Source: Leishmania infantum JPCM5
Lineage: Eukaryota > Euglenozoa > Kinetoplastea > Trypanosomatida > Trypanosomatidae
Assembly (NCBI RefSeq): GCF_000002875.2
Contig: NC_009419.2
Span: 366,433-430,432, forward strand
Direction: 5' to 3'
DNA: 64,000 nt
Shown here: positions 30,801 to 40,151 of the stretch, one piece after another
Numbering within the stretch: position 1 is the first letter of the stretch
Layout: every line of letters starts with the position of its first letter
The notes under the pieces: generated by a model
Database searches by the model: none
Seen by the model: only the letters and a program-made list of their open reading frames with translations
What the model was told of the DNA's origin: nothing
Program-made: the position numbers and the translations under genes

Positions 30801-31920
30801 CTTAGCCGTCGCCACCAACAAGATGAGGTCGATTCAGGCACGCCAAGCTTCGCCAAAGAGCACCCACCAGCTCGGCAGCCGCGCGCAGCCGAAAGCAGCT
30901 CAACGCACCGCCGGCGCACTTAATTCGTTGGGGATCGCTAGCCCACGCATAGGCAGCCGCAACCGCGGTGGGAGCGTCACCGGCGCCACCGCCTCTCCAA
31001 GCGACAATCAGGGCAAGGAAGCACAGCTTCAGCGGCGTCTGCAGCTGAGCAAAGAGCCATTGTGCTTCTGGCTTCGATGGTGTCTTCTCTTTACACCCTC
31101 GCCTCTTGTGCAGCCTCGGACGATCGATTCGGACGTGCCAAGGAAGTCCTCCTCGACCTTGCTGTTGTCTGCGCTTGAGTACGTCGTTATAGGTTTGCGT
31201 CGCCCCATGGCTGCGTGGATTCAAGGGCCGCAGCGCAGTGCAGCGCCGTCGACGGAGCTTGTCTGTTTGCTTCAGCATGCCTTTCCTCTTTACACCCCTG
31301 CGAACGTGGTGACGGCATTAAAGGTCCAAGCGCAGCTGTTTCTGGAGCGCGAGGTGGATCTGCAGCACGGAGTGGCGACTGAGACTCAGGCGGCAGCGGC
31401 TCCGCTGCCCATGCGCGAGACTCTTGAAGGTTTCACCTTCGCCCCTTACTCCTTTGCCGCTGCACTGGCAGCTCTGCAGGACGTGGTAAAGCACTCAAAG
31501 CACTCGCAGGTGGCAGCAGTGAGGTCCATCCCGCCCCACGAGCAGGACGTCTCTCGAGCCGCGACTTCCGAGTCACTATCCGCGGCAGACCCTCCTCACT
31601 CAAAGCCAAAGCAGCTCGTCCCATCACCGCCTTATGTCGAGAGCCGAAGTTGCAGCGTCGTCGGCGCTGCAACCGTCGCCACAGTGACTCAATCAACTCA
31701 ACACAGTGGAACTCGCCGATCACCGTTGGTGCCAGCACGCGTCCTCTCGCGACGCGTCGCCGGCACGAGCGCCAAGTCCTCCGCTACAGGCACAGCCACC
31801 GGTGAAGGCGATTGGGGTAAAGTTGAAAAGGCCGCGAAGTCTGCGGCTGCGGATGGCATGGAGCCCGGGACAGCTGACTCCACGACCGCGGAAAGCGCAC
31901 GACGGACGTCTGCTATCTGA
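27871..31920 (+). CDS. Unrecognised 1349-aa protein
   Basis: The first ATG is at 27871 (MNTTVDVAAWPIG). The product alternates apparently helical, Leu/Ala-rich segments with long Ser/Ala/Pro/Gln-rich disordered insertions. Helical examples are ICLHRYLRWLGQLHGTIDAV near 30, SAWHAIYQMSLLTLLSAAP near 370 and DISVLCCVAALVGSFARLVH near 680. There is a short Gln run at about 470 (CAG/CAA repeat, 29281-29300). The scattered helical parts may form one extended alpha-helical fold interrupted by insertions. A second block of Trp/Leu-rich segments lies around 900-1120 (LPWIRLWLLLCPPLF, then FWLRWCLLFTPSP), which look like a degenerate internal repeat. No known domain is recognised. Confidence 0.82.
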   Translation: MNTTVDVAAWPIGQTSSDRSSSSSSGFPLAICLHRYLRWLGQLHGTIDAVSDDAYTLDRLLCQGVLPLRQRTGVAPTLAEARLCAAVCALLIGDTAAQSARPQENMRATSATTTGGGYSAASLRSAAFSPPIVHTEAPSCPCRVYFEQQQREVESRRLSLSRRSSQEDDDKEIHAGHAATISSASGSDDESKDCAVHLSATMSHLPARLKDVSRDVDNTGSSGGLAGALLAHTVTLGCSRSSSSPRGDVAAFGRKVRAGSRPSVAPSQPVPLLLPVAAATPSSAALVELRSDAPQANSNGDAQRHQRGGREGSDSSAASFFRPRPMPVGADTRAHRTLHPMLAHVRPEDVRRCSLCSAQVLLESAWHAIYQMSLLTLLSAAPSMAAPLPLPPPDVLRMHPAEALLLLYQCAQRCFVSGIIMATSVGLPASSVRGGSSSPQGDVSAQSLSALDVLRGGHGGEAATTAGLSEQQQQQQRRTTEEGVLAGLAGGLLCVVEGVIGTAAPQLWPRATTGASVKQAVEDIMGDALRLRFGLFHTIFVILTTEDGSRAALENLATVCGELLACLQRLTFWHQKGLVSSESSSRSFSLAQRSDGDTHLPEGDEQGMISSKEASGEAADAVAAEKLPSSSTSVDANPIDAAHEALTQAFALLDVPHTTAGGVGDVIDGKAMTVLMEDISVLCCVAALVGSFARLVHTREMLASVAADALLSASKPAFPSSQLSSSPLLSLHHNSLLLDCHVYPCLQRLQSSIRGDCSVQARHLIALWWLLRAETVRHWVWAATSGPSHVQGCSTLDTAEELHSTEGSALHVLGVNITLYEDLKRDAQPIQKQQRQHWPQWLKDASRAAVRASDVANEFLGLTLIQAWSSASSPLVKKSPSPVMSDASMAAPLRWRLPASSAPPLSPQTPGAFLPLPWIRLWLLLCPPLFRISPADVVALRQRVQRQPQHGEEEAPTAFGVPTTANRGAVPVETKRSLAVATNKMRSIQARQASPKSTHQLGSRAQPKAAQRTAGALNSLGIASPRIGSRNRGGSVTGATASPSDNQGKEAQLQRRLQLSKEPLCFWLRWCLLFTPSPLVQPRTIDSDVPRKSSSTLLLSALEYVVIGLRRPMAAWIQGPQRSAAPSTELVCLLQHAFPLYTPANVVTALKVQAQLFLEREVDLQHGVATETQAAAAPLPMRETLEGFTFAPYSFAAALAALQDVVKHSKHSQVAAVRSIPPHEQDVSRAATSESLSAADPPHSKPKQLVPSPPYVESRSCSVVGAATVATVTQSTQHSGTRRSPLVPARVLSRRVAGTSAKSSATGTATGEGDWGKVEKAAKSAAADGMEPGTADSTTAESARRTSAI

Positions 31921-33215
31921 TCTTCTTTGCTACGCGGCGCCCCTCCACCGCCGTGCCTGATGAAGGTCACTGGATGAAAAGGCGGCCGAACGCAAGCTTC
32001 GCCTCTTTGGTGTCTGCTTTCCTTGTCGATCGTGCACAGCTGCCTGTGACGTGATCACACTGGATGTTGCATGCGTGAAAAGCCGTGTCGTTAGTAGAAT
32101 GCCATCAGTCGCTTGTTTTTTTTTTCGTGGCGTGGCCGCACTGAGCGGGAGCGATCGCCCAGCGGACGCTATCTGTTCAAGCGCGACACTGTTTTCTTGT
32201 TGGGGGGGGGAGGGGTAGTCGCGAGCGACGCTGCCGGGGAGAAAAGAGAAAACAAAAAGGAGTCAGGCAGATGGGCTCATTGCTATTGCGCCTCGAAGGG
32301 CGCAGCAGTATGTGCGCTTTGTCGTACTCCGCTGCTTTTCACTGCCGCCTCCTGGGCTAGCAGTTCCACTAGGTCGGCCGCATCCACCGGCCCTCATCAT
32401 CTCCCACCATCACCACCACCACCACCCCTCCCCTCTGCGTGTGTGTTCTCCGCTCCACATTGAGTCATCCAAACGAGAAAGTCACCTAGGCGGGCGAGAG
32501 ACGGTGAGGTGCAACTCACGCGCACTTCCGCTCATCAGCGCATCCGCTGCACTACTCCTCCCTTGCTGTGGCGACGGTACTGCGGCGCACATGCACTGCG
32601 TCCTTTCCTCGATGTCTGCGTCTGCCACATCCACCTGCAGAGTAGAAGGACAAGAAGAAAGCACAGGAGCTCACGAGGCGAAGGCAGAGGCAGTGGATTA
32701 AGGCAATTGTCCTTGCCTGTGCAATCTCCCGCTCTTTCCCTTCTAGAAGCCGTCATTGCTGGCGCACATGCATGCACGCGCAAGACTCCGTTGCTTTACG
32801 GCACTGTGCACTCGCTCTGTCATATAGGGCACGAAAATGGGGGTGCCGCCGTCGCGACCAAGCTCCACGCAGACACACTCGCGACCGCCCTTAGTGCAAC
32901 GCTGTAGTAGCACTCCCCCGACGAGCAAAACCGAAGGCACGGCGGCAGTGACGACCAGGAGCTGCAGTGCCAGCGCATTGAAGAGTGCGCCAGAGGGCTC
33001 AACGCTAAGCATGCAAATCTCGCGCTTGTTCAAGACTCTGCACAAGATCGGATGGACACTACAACGTTGGACAGAAACAGCCATGGAAGCGATGGCAGCG
33101 CCGATCGGTTCTCACCGTGCGGGTCAGTGACAGCGGCCCTCTGGCCGCTCAGGTCGCGCCGCAAAGGCACAGCCAAGGGGCTTCGCATCTAGCACCGCTG
33201 CATAGCCCGGTACCG

Positions 33216-33594
33216 TCGAGCTTCGCGTCGGCGTCGACCACTGCACTATTGGACGCATGCTGAGTGGTGCACATGCGCAGTGAATGAGCTGGCATGACGC
33301 GGAGGGCCGGGTGCCTACTAGCGACAGGAGAACAAGGCGGCGGAGCGGGGGGGGTGCATTGCTGCGCGAATCGCAGACAAAGGCGGCCGTGCAGCAGTAG
33401 CACCGCGCCCTCTCATCGCCAGGCTTCCGCCTAGATGGTCTGCTGGACTACCCATACGTGCGGGAGACGCAGTAGTTGCTAGAGGACAACCCGTCGTCGA
33501 TGTTGCTTACGGCATCCATCTTCACGGAGTCTCGCAGCGAGCGGCGCTGGCGCGCCATCGGGTGCGGTGAGGCCTGGCGGAGATTGCAAGGGTG
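33216..33594 (+). pseudogene. Possible decayed coding sequence of unknown origin
   Basis: One + frame reads through about 125 codons with internal stops at 33279-33281, 33390-33392 and 33468-33470, and a terminal stop at 33597. Its composition resembles real coding sequence, for example LLDYPYVRETQ, then a stop, then LLEDNPSSMLLTASIF. The sequence around the third stop loosely recalls the PYR.S.LT.LL.D segment of kinesin motors, but the match is too weak to assign. Neighbouring frames at 32820-33130 also look coding-like, so frameshifts may be present. A chance frame in a GC-balanced UTR cannot be excluded. Confidence 0.3.
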
Positions 33595-34196
33595 CAGATG
33601 ATGACGGGAGTAGTGGTACCGGCGTGCGCAGCGCCAATGACATGGCAACCTTGCATGGTTACCTCCAGCACCCAAGCACGGCGGACGACCCGCCGCTGAG
33701 GTTGCTTCTCTCGATGACAGCATTGGCCCATGCAGGCGGTGGAGAGACGACGCAGTGAGGAAAAGGCAAAAAAAAATAATAATAAACTGCGGGCGTGCGC
33801 TCGACTGAGACGTACCGCTCCCCTGTGGGCCTCTCTCATCGCTCGTCACTTTGCCTGCCTGCGTATGCAGCTGTTGTAGTGGCCGTTGTGCTGCAGAGAA
33901 TCAGCTCTACTGGACAGGAAAGGACTAACCTGCAACGGGCGGCACGTGGGCCGGGCAGCAGCGCAACTATCGCACATGCGCAGAAAGTGAAGCTTCCTCG
34001 TGTGTTCATTCATGTGTTTACGCTTACGTTGCTTCCGTCGCTCTCGGACGCGTCTACGTTGGTCACTCCCTCTTTCCTCTGACGTGCAGAGCACATGCAT
34101 GCAGCGCTCCTCCACTACCCCCTCGCGATTGATTGTACTCCTCCGGCCTCTCATCCCCACTACCTCCCTTTGCCCCGCGCTACCTCTCACGTCCTT

Positions 34197-34202
<6 letters not shown>

Positions 34203-34229
<27 letters not shown>
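34203..34229 (+). repeat. (TG)n microsatellite
   Basis: About 27 bases of pure TG dinucleotides in the gap before the 242-aa gene. Confidence 0.9.
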
Positions 34230-34931
34230 TTAGTTGCGTGTGTGAGGGCTTGCAACATGGGTGAGCGAGGGAGGGATGATTAGAAAAGAGAATATGACGA
34301 TGAGGAGAGAGTCAGCGCACTCTCCACGTTGGCAAGGGCGTGCCTCACCAACCATGTATCCTCTCGTTACCCCACCCCGCACCCCATTTCGCTTCTCTGT
34401 TCATTACCGATCTCGAGAAGTGGAGTCGTTGTAAGCTTTTCACCTCCTCACCTCTCCCGCCCGCCTTCTTGCGTGCCCGCCACGACAGGGAATCCCCTCC
34501 TGAAGTGACTGGACAAGAAAAGAGGGCAGAGGGGGATACACAGGTCTACCCACGCGTGGGTGTAGTCGTGCCCGAGGATGCCTTGAAAACAGCTGCATTC
34601 GCACAGAGCGCTTTGGAATCGCGAGGCGGTTTCGAGAGCGCGAGCAGAGGGGTACCAAGTCGGTATGCGCTTCCGCGGAAATCGAATACTCGCCTGTTAA
34701 GCCGATTTGGTAGCGCGTATTGGAATGCATTGTGATTATCGGTCGACATCATTCTCTCTCCCCTTGTCTTGTTGCGCAGTGGCGTAGCTCATCTCTGCTA
34801 CTCCGCATTGCCACGCACACGTCCAACACATACGCACCCACAAGCACAGGCATCTTCCGCACCCGCCACAGCGCCCGTTTAGCAAGGGCCGCGCCGAAGT
34901 AGCGGAAAAGGGGAAGGGAGTGTCGCCCACT

Positions 34932-34974
34932 CGTTTCCTTACCCCTTCCGTTTCTTTCATTCCCCTTCGCTGAG
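34932..34974 (+). promoter_or_regulatory. Candidate trans-splice acceptor of the 242-aa gene
   Basis: A C/T-rich tract ends with the first AG at 34973-34974. This would leave a leader of about 19 bases before the ATG at 34994 and supports that start. Confidence 0.6.
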
Positions 34975-34993
34975 TCTCGATTTTGAAGGGATC

Positions 34994-35722
34994 ATGCGCA
35001 CGGTGAGCCGTGTAGGGGCTGCTGCAGCGGCTGGTCCCGCCGTCAGCGCTCGCCCAGTGGGGCAAGCGCTACGACAGCCACGCCACAGTTTTCAGGGGTC
35101 TTTGAGTTTCGCCTCTTTAGCGTCCTCCTCGCCACTGCTGCGCCTGTCCACTTCACAAATGATGACCGCAGCTGTCCTTCCTTGCATGCAACGCTCCCCG
35201 CACTTTCCCGCGATGGCGGTACGTCATCAGCACACCACGGCGGCTGGTGAGGCCGCAGCATCCCCCACCAGCGCATCGGCATCCTCGCCTGGTATCTCTT
35301 CTTCAAGTTACAATTTCGGCGGCGACGATGGCGTACGTATTGACCCACGTTGCCTCCCGAGCACTATCCCTGGCATCACGCGGGAGGAGCTGGCGGCGCG
35401 TATCGTGCAGTACCACTCACAGCAGTCGAAGCTGGCGCAAGAGATGTCGGACAAGGCGCTGGCGCATGATGTGGAACTCATGCGTCGGTCGCTGTCACCA
35501 AGCTCCTTTGCCGAGTACATGGCGCGCCTGGAGAAGGAGCAGCAGGCGGCGGTGAAAGAGGAGGCGAAGATGGCCGCCATGTCCCCACTTGAGTTGCACC
35601 AGTACCGGCAGAAGAAGCGCCGGCAGGCGATCCGGTACGAGTGGTACAAGACCTTTTTGGTGCTTGTCGCAATAGCTGGTAGCATCGCCTTCCTCTTCTC
35701 TTTGTTTATCTTCTTCAAGTAA
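34994..35722 (+). CDS. Probable mitochondrial protein with C-terminal membrane anchor, 242 aa
   Basis: Begins MRTVSRVGAAAAAGPA. The first 80 residues are rich in Ala, Arg and Ser and nearly free of acidic residues, as in a mitochondrial presequence. A conserved-looking core follows (about 115-210: DPRCLPSTIPGITREELAAR, then HDVELMRRSLSPSSFAEYM) with a helical, charged stretch. The extreme C-terminus is one hydrophobic segment (about 219-241, FLVLVAIAGSIAFLFSLFIF) ending in FK. This layout fits an inner-membrane protein with one span, such as an accessory respiratory-complex or assembly subunit, but the identity is not recognised. The next gene has the same layout. Confidence 0.85.
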   Translation: MRTVSRVGAAAAAGPAVSARPVGQALRQPRHSFQGSLSFASLASSSPLLRLSTSQMMTAAVLPCMQRSPHFPAMAVRHQHTTAAGEAAASPTSASASSPGISSSSYNFGGDDGVRIDPRCLPSTIPGITREELAARIVQYHSQQSKLAQEMSDKALAHDVELMRRSLSPSSFAEYMARLEKEQQAAVKEEAKMAAMSPLELHQYRQKKRRQAIRYEWYKTFLVLVAIAGSIAFLFSLFIFFK

Positions 35723-36772
35723 TCGCATGCGCTGTGAAGAGTGGCTGCGTGCTGCGGGCTCCGCTGTGTATCTTGGGCTTGTTGCAGCCTCGCATTTGGC
35801 TGTTCGTGGTAGCTTCTTGAGCACATCGGCTCACACATTCCTTCTTTTAGAAAACGTCGGCAGCGGTAGTTGTCGTGATGGTCGGGAGGGTGGGGGAGGG
35901 GAGCGAGTGCATCGTAGTCTTCTGGAATGCTGTTCGCTGTGTGAGGCGCGTGCTCTGCCTCATGCACCCGCGGTCTCTATATCTTATTCTCTCTCGTGTG
36001 TTATTGTTGTCGCCTTGCTTGGTGGTCTTTGTCGTCACAGGAAACGGTCGATGCACACACAAACACACATATCTGTATATATGTGTACATATGCAGATAT
36101 AGATATGTGTGTAAGTATTTATATGCGCAAACTCACAGAGAGAGAGAAAGACGCAAACAAAAGAGGAAAAAACAACAGGAGCGCAAAGAACGGATGCGTT
36201 CGCCTCTATCCTCCTCCTCCCCCTTTCTGTACGCGCAAATCTGCACCGAGTGCAGCGGAATGGAGAAGTCGGAGGGAAGGGAAGAGATAACGAGGGGAGA
36301 TGATCGCCACGGAAGCACGGTTTGGGTTTTATCATGCGATGGTGCTTCTCGCACCTCTCTCCATGTGATGGGGCAGCCAATGGTGGCACTCCCACCATCG
36401 CAGCCGCTGCTAACCCCTCCCCCTTCTTTGCTGCTGCGGAGACCGGGCCGCAGCTGCATACACACATGCTCCTAGGAGCGAGCCGGCAGCGCTTATTTCT
36501 TTCTTGTAAGCGTCAGCGACGTGGTGTGTGGGTGTGTTGATGGAGACCCGCCTGTCCCCCTCCCCCTGCCCCGACTTCACTCTCCAATGGGCTCCTTTTC
36601 TTCACACCTCTTGATTGCTTTGGACAAGAAACGCCACGTGGGCGGACGTGGGTAAAGCAGCCTTCTCCCACCCTCATCCCTCCTCCTCCCCAGTCGCAAC
36701 TACGGTTTGGTTTAGCTTTTGTATTAGCCCTTTCTGCCGCAGCTCACGCGGCGTCGAGGAGGAGTCAGCAAG
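35723..36772. other. Intergenic region with TA/TG alternation
   Basis: It contains a TATATGTGTACATATGC-type alternating purine-pyrimidine tract (about 36061-36110) and a CT-rich stretch near 36200-36230. No gene is supported. Confidence 0.6.
36703..36742 (+). promoter_or_regulatory. Candidate trans-splice acceptor of the 249-aa gene
   Basis: A T-rich tract ends CTGCCGCAG at 36734-36742. This gives a leader of about 30 bases before the ATG at 36773. Confidence 0.55.
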
Positions 36773-37522
36773 ATGCTTGCCTTGGTACGGTCTTGGTCAG
36801 GTGTCTCCGTAGGTGGGCTGGCGAGCAGCAGCACCGCCATCTTGATGGTCAGCAAGAGGAGTGGTAGTAGCAGCACTAGTAGTGTGTGTTACTTGCAGTC
36901 GCACCTGTGTGCGCGACCCTCCAGCATGGCCTGTATCGTGAGCGCTGGTGCGGGTGCTGTCGTTGCATGCCCGTCCACCAGCAGCGTCGGAGGCATGCGA
37001 CCCACCCGACTCCTGCGTCGACCGCAGACGATAAAGCCAAACCCGAACGAAGCCACCAGCGGCCAGTTTGAGAGGAGTTTCGAGAAGTTGACGGACAAGA
37101 TCGAGTCGCGCCTTCCGTTCCGTCAGCACCACGTTCTGCATGGCAACATCTACGAGCAGCCGTATGGCGAGCGGAGTGAGCATGACATGTGGGTGGAGGC
37201 GCAGGAAGATCTGCATGGACGCGAGAAGGAGAAGCCGGCGGCACGGCAGGTGCGCAGCTACTTCTCCGACGAAGACCTTTCTCCAGAGGCGATGCACGTC
37301 CGCTCGCCACAGCTGAAGGTGGCACAAAACCTTCAGAGGCAGGCGTACGACAAGAAAATTCTGAAAACGACGGCGGAGCCGGCTGCCTACTACTACCCGG
37401 TGGTGACCTTGGAAGAGAAGCGGCGCTACCGTTGGAAGCTGATTGCTGGATGGAGCGCCGTTGGAATGATGACGCTCACAGGCTTGCGGCATCTATGCGA
37501 GCACATGCGCACGGCTGGTTAG
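36773..37522 (+). CDS. Probable mitochondrial protein with C-terminal hydrophobic segment, 249 aa
   Basis: Begins MLALVRSWSGVSVGG. A Ser/Ala-rich leader of about 80 residues, with Arg and almost no acidic residues, suggests mitochondrial import. The central part (about 90-200) is polar and contains FERSFEKLTDKIESRLPFRQ and HGNIYEQPYGERSEHDMW. Near the C-terminus, VTLEEKRRYRWKLIAGWSAV leads into a short hydrophobic segment (about 224-240), followed by HLCEHMRTAG. The layout parallels the upstream 242-aa gene, although I see no convincing sequence similarity between them. A role as a small subunit of a mitochondrial complex is inference only. Confidence 0.84.
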   Translation: MLALVRSWSGVSVGGLASSSTAILMVSKRSGSSSTSSVCYLQSHLCARPSSMACIVSAGAGAVVACPSTSSVGGMRPTRLLRRPQTIKPNPNEATSGQFERSFEKLTDKIESRLPFRQHHVLHGNIYEQPYGERSEHDMWVEAQEDLHGREKEKPAARQVRSYFSDEDLSPEAMHVRSPQLKVAQNLQRQAYDKKILKTTAEPAAYYYPVVTLEEKRRYRWKLIAGWSAVGMMTLTGLRHLCEHMRTAG

Positions 37523-38909
37523 CTCTGCTGTACTCGCTGGCTTCGAAAGCGTGTCTGTGTTTTTGCGCGTGTGGATTTGTGTGCGCCTGAAGGAAATGAC
37601 CGAGGGAAAATGGTAGCTGTTATTGGCGGCCCGAACGCGTCGATATCACCTGTCGTCTTCTTTCTTCGCCACCGTCTCTAGGCGCCATCGCGGTGGCGAC
37701 CGTGCTGCTCGCTTCACCGCACTCCCCATGTCACCCCCGAGTCCCTCTCCCTCCATCTCTCTCTCGATGCCCTTTTCTGTTTTTTCCCGTTTGCTGTCGC
37801 TATTCATTCTCCTCTTTGCGGAACCCACACGCACGCACACGTTGCCACGGTTGGTGTCCACACCCGTTCGCCTCCTGTCCTCCCCGTCCTACTCTACTTC
37901 TGTTTATGATGTTGGCCGATTTTGTGCGCCACCTCATCACACCCCACGCATACGCACAATACAACACGACATCACCATCGACTCGAACAACTAAACCTTC
38001 TAAAACAACATCAAAACTGTTGCCGCGCGCACACGCACACGTTCACGAAGTGGTCGTCTTCTTCGGCGCCTCCCCGCACCAACTCGCTTCAACACAAACA
38101 TACCCTTCGCTCACTCTCTCTTTCTCGCACCCACTCTCTCGTTGGCTCCTCACCCACGCATAAACACAAACTCACGCCCGCCACGCTTATCTGCTGTGTT
38201 GCACTCCCCACTTTTTTCCTTCCTTTTTTCTTTCTCCTGTCTACTCGCCCCCTCTATCTCTGCCCCTCACAGAAAAGTTTCACCAGCCATAGAGATAGAC
38301 AACTCCACCATCCTCGCCACACACTAGCAAGCCATATTCGTGCCTCTGCCACGCAACACGCGAACGCGCGCACGCATACACAGCAGAGCAGGTGTGAGAG
38401 AGAGACACAAAAAGAAAAACGAAAATAGAAACGCTGTCGCCACGCGGCGCACGAGCCGAAAGGCGCACACACACACACACACACACACTCACACGCCTGC
38501 ACATGCTTTGCTTACATACATAAGAAAGCAAGGCACAATTCGAGAAGAGGCACACTCACACGTGTAACAGTCACTTGCGAGGTAAGCTTTCTGCTCATAC
38601 AACCCATAAACTCACACATCAACGTCCATCGTACACACAACTCGCACACACGCACACACCTGTGCATCGAAGAAATCTTGACCGCTTCTTTTGTTTGTCT
38701 GTTTGTTGTTGGTGTGTGTGTGTGTGTGTGCGTCTTGCGTTGTTTTGTGTGCAGCGAAAGCAGGATACATTGCCGGAGCCGTCGAATACAGACGTCTATA
38801 TACATACACATATATATATATATATATCCCACTACCACTGCACCCACACAGGCACACAGACACACCCACCCACACAAAGAACGGCATCCAACCTGAAGCG
38901 AAGAGAAAC
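37523..38909. other. Intergenic region with CA, TG and TA microsatellites
   Basis: It contains CA (38465-38488), TG (38711-38730) and TA (38806-38827) runs and an AATAGAAA octamer at 38424-38431. The gene's frame is open upstream of 38910, but from a TTG only, so that part is treated as leader. Confidence 0.65.
38682..38754 (+). promoter_or_regulatory. Candidate trans-splice acceptor of the PSP1 gene
   Basis: A long T/TG-rich tract ends GTGTGCAG at 38747-38754. This gives a leader of about 155 bases before the ATG at 38910, which includes the TA microsatellite. Confidence 0.6.
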
Positions 38910-40151
38910 ATGGCATACACGGAGAGCCACGTCAACAAGGCCATCGACGTGTTCCTCGACACCCGGAGCGGCTCGCCGCCTGCGGTGACCGGCGCCAATG
39001 CCACCGTCTCGAACAACACTGTGGACCACAACCGATTTGCCACGATGATTGCCCTGCAGAACCGCCTCCTGAGCATCATGGCGGAGGCACAGACGATTGT
39101 GCAGCACCTTCAACAGAACGGCTTCTTTCCCCGCGGCTCTGGCGCCAACCCGGAGGAGGATGCGGCCAACATAATCATGCAGATGCTGCGCGCCAGCCTC
39201 GAGGCATCCAACTCGTCGGTCACGTCACCGAGCGGGATGGGGAGCGGCTCGCCATCGGCCATGGACACCGGAAGCGCTCAGCGCGTGCCCAGTCCCAACT
39301 CCACGAACATGCCCGCTGGCTTGGACGACGTGTCGTCATGGGCTCCGACCAAGTCGTCCCCCGACAACAACAGCCATAGCCGTAGCGACACGGACAACGC
39401 GATCCACAGCGCGGTGTCGCACAACGCCGTCGAGGAGTTTCTTCTCTCCGGCCAAGACGGTCAGCAGCAGAAACAGCAGCAGCAAAACTACTCGAGCGTT
39501 GCGGGTGCAGACCACAACGAAGAAGGCGACGAGCTACCGGAAGGCTCGGAGATGCTGGCGTTTGTGGAGTTCAAGCGCGGCCGCGTCCGCAAGTACGTGT
39601 GCGGCCACCGCATCGAGCCTGGCAACTACGTCCTCGTCGACGGCGATCGTGGTACAGACTGCGGCCTATTGGTGCAGACGATCGAGCGCAAGCCGAACAA
39701 CGAGACGGCCGTTGTGTCGATGGAGGGCTGCGACATCCGCGACGACAAAATCAAGCTGGAGAACGGTCGCGTTCTGCGCCAGGCCTCAGAGGAAGACATC
39801 GACCGCCTTCACAATATCATCGCGAACGCCGAGAGCGTTGCGCTCAAGACGTGCCGTCAGCGGTGCTTGGAGCTCGGCATCGACATTGACCTACAGGATG
39901 TGGAGTACCAGTTCGACATGAAGAAGATCAGCTTCTTCTTCGACTGTGACCACAGCGTCGACTTCCGCTCCCTCGTGCGGGAGCTCTACCGCACCTTTGG
40001 GGCGCGAATTTGGATGGAGAACATCAATCCCAAGGTCAAGAACTCTATGCCGGACGCTAGTGGCCACGAGCGCGGTCACGGTGGTGGTCACCACGGTAAT
40101 GGCGGCGGCTGGCGCAATAACCACCGCGGCGGGCGCGGGCGTGACTACTGA
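38910..40151 (+). CDS. PSP1 C-terminal domain protein with RG/G-rich tail, 413 aa
   Basis: The first ATG is at 38910 (MAYTESHVNKAIDV). The N-terminal half includes a helical segment (about 35-65) and a Ser/Asn/Gln-rich disordered region with a Gln run. The PSP1 region spans about 212-375. It starts EMLAFVEFKRGRVRKYVCG and NYVLVDGDRGTDCGLL, and ends CLELGIDIDLQDVEYQFD, then ISFFFDCDHSVDFRSLVREL and RTFGARIWMENI. The tail (376-413) is rich in Gly, His, Arg and Asn (HRGGRGRDY), typical of RNA-binding proteins. In Crithidia, PSP1-domain proteins RBP33/RBP45 belong to a complex binding the cell-cycle octamer in UTRs, so an RNA-binding role is plausible. Which paralogue this is cannot be settled here. 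Confidence 0.88.
   Translation: MAYTESHVNKAIDVFLDTRSGSPPAVTGANATVSNNTVDHNRFATMIALQNRLLSIMAEAQTIVQHLQQNGFFPRGSGANPEEDAANIIMQMLRASLEASNSSVTSPSGMGSGSPSAMDTGSAQRVPSPNSTNMPAGLDDVSSWAPTKSSPDNNSHSRSDTDNAIHSAVSHNAVEEFLLSGQDGQQQKQQQQNYSSVAGADHNEEGDELPEGSEMLAFVEFKRGRVRKYVCGHRIEPGNYVLVDGDRGTDCGLLVQTIERKPNNETAVVSMEGCDIRDDKIKLENGRVLRQASEEDIDRLHNIIANAESVALKTCRQRCLELGIDIDLQDVEYQFDMKKISFFFDCDHSVDFRSLVRELYRTFGARIWMENINPKVKNSMPDASGHERGHGGGHHGNGGGWRNNHRGGRGRDY

Larger units (their letters stand above)
31921..34993. other. 3-kb gap with a decayed coding-like stretch
   Basis: The gap has a T run (32117-32126), CT-rich sequence, a CACCAC run near 32404-32425 and a TG repeat (34203-34229). Between about 32820 and 33760 the sequence is GC-balanced and lacks the pyrimidine bias, resembling broken coding DNA (separate entry). 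No intact gene is supported. A 131-codon frame at 34340-34735 begins with GTG and has no recognisable content. Confidence 0.65.

Noticed and set aside
34340..34735. 131-codon frame upstream of the 242-aa gene
   Set aside because: It begins with GTG, no ATG fits, and no feature supports translation.
38290..38297. CATAGAGA, close to the cell-cycle octamer
   Set aside because: It differs from the consensus at a core position; the same near-match occurs at about 41932 and is not evidence for regulation.
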